Shown one piece after another: positions 6,541 to 6,788 of a stretch of DNA of 6,788 nt. Origin of the DNA: an uncultured Allomuricauda sp. (GTDB lineage: Bacteria; Bacteroidota; Bacteroidia; Flavobacteriales; Flavobacteriaceae); assembly GCA_937911965.1 (NCBI GenBank), contig CALDPL010000232.1:1-6788 (forward strand), given 5' to 3'. Position numbers and translations under genes: made by a program. The notes beneath the pieces are model-generated. The model was not told the DNA's origin and searched no databases. It saw nothing but the letters and a program-made list of their open reading frames with translations. The stretch's first letter is position 1. Every line of letters begins with the position of its first letter.

Positions 6541-6557
6541 TCCCTACATGCCATCCT

Positions 6558-6788
6558 ATGGATTTTCCTTCCCTTTTGGTTTACTTGGCCCCCGTACTGA
6601 GCGCTTGGGCTGGATTTGGCTTTGTGTGGTTCAGTAGGCCCAAGGATACCGCGGGTATTGCCCTCTTATTGGCCTTCAGCGGTTCCTTTTTGTTGGCAAT
6701 CACTTTTTTTGAATTGCTTCCCCAGGTATATCAAGGGCACGATCCAAAAACCATCGCACTTTTTATATTGGGGGGGATCCTGCTACAG
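6558..6788 (+). CDS. ZIP-family divalent metal transporter, N-terminal part
   Basis: The first 77 residues of an inner-membrane ZIP transporter, likely importing zinc or a related divalent cation; the rest lies beyond the window. Three hydrophobic helices are visible: LLVYLAPVLSAWAGFGFVWF (about 6-25), IALLLAFSGSFLLAITFFEL (34-53) and TIALFILGGILLQ (65-77, cut by the window end). The segment LLLAFSGSFLLAITFFELLP carries the conserved Ser-Gly and the helix-2 Glu-Leu-Leu-Pro ending typical of ZIP proteins. Start choice: ATG at 6558 is the only one in this frame; an ATG at 6548 is in another frame and ends at 6637 after 29 codons. Codon use is GC-rich like the neighbouring genes. ZIP membership is confident; the metal is not determinable. 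Confidence 0.82.
   Translation, partial: MDFPSLLVYLAPVLSAWAGFGFVWFSRPKDTAGIALLLAFSGSFLLAITFFELLPQVYQGHDPKTIALFILGGILLQ

Noticed and set aside
1..6788. CRISPR array, tRNA or rRNA gene, insertion sequence
   Set aside because: No regularly spaced repeats, cloverleaf-like segments, rRNA stretches, transposase motifs or flanking target duplications were seen.

Overview
The window looks like chromosomal DNA from a marine-type Flavobacteriaceae bacterium (Bacteroidota). Four things point there: the DUF6452/DUF6048 envelope gene pair, a Flavobacteria-style ornithine aminotransferase, promoter boxes of the TAnnTTTG type directly in front of start codons, and no Shine-Dalgarno-like sites. The high G+C of the right part (about 52-58% on lines I counted by hand) suggests a GC-rich member of the family, but genus assignment is a guess.

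Left region (1 to about 1930, mostly 35-47% G+C on counted lines). All recognisable genes are on the minus strand. rocD (ornithine aminotransferase, 643-1881) is followed 44 nt downstream by a short exported TPR-like protein (140-598). That reading frame runs into a metallo-beta-lactamase-fold hydrolase encoded in the -1 frame, which continues past the window start. The TPR protein appears cut short and the hydrolase seems to lack a proper N-terminus. I read this as a probable deletion or recombination junction.

Spacer (1882-2115). This lies between the divergent rocD and rlmD genes and holds a cluster of perfect inverted repeats and a TATTTTTG promoter box. The base composition and codon style change here, from AT-leaning to GC-rich.

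Right region (2116-6788). A plus-strand run, probably one transcript, encodes RlmD (23S rRNA m5U1939 methyltransferase), a DUF6452 lipoprotein, a DUF6048 outer-membrane barrel-like protein whose start overlaps the lipoprotein gene by 20 nt, and a small VOC-fold protein 3 nt further on. It ends at a hairpin with T-tracts on both sides (5192-5222), which can also terminate the convergent minus-strand gene for an RlmL-type THUMP rRNA methyltransferase (5320-6501). A compact divergent promoter centred on a 17-nt dyad separates that gene from a ZIP-family metal transporter that leaves the window at 6788.

The right region thus puts two 23S rRNA methyltransferases on either side of a small envelope module of unknown function. 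No CRISPR array, RNA gene, intact mobile element or clear defence system is visible. The points most worth following up are the TPR/hydrolase frame-switch junction, the composition step, the repeated near-leaderless promoter block, and the uncharacterised DUF6452-DUF6048 pair.
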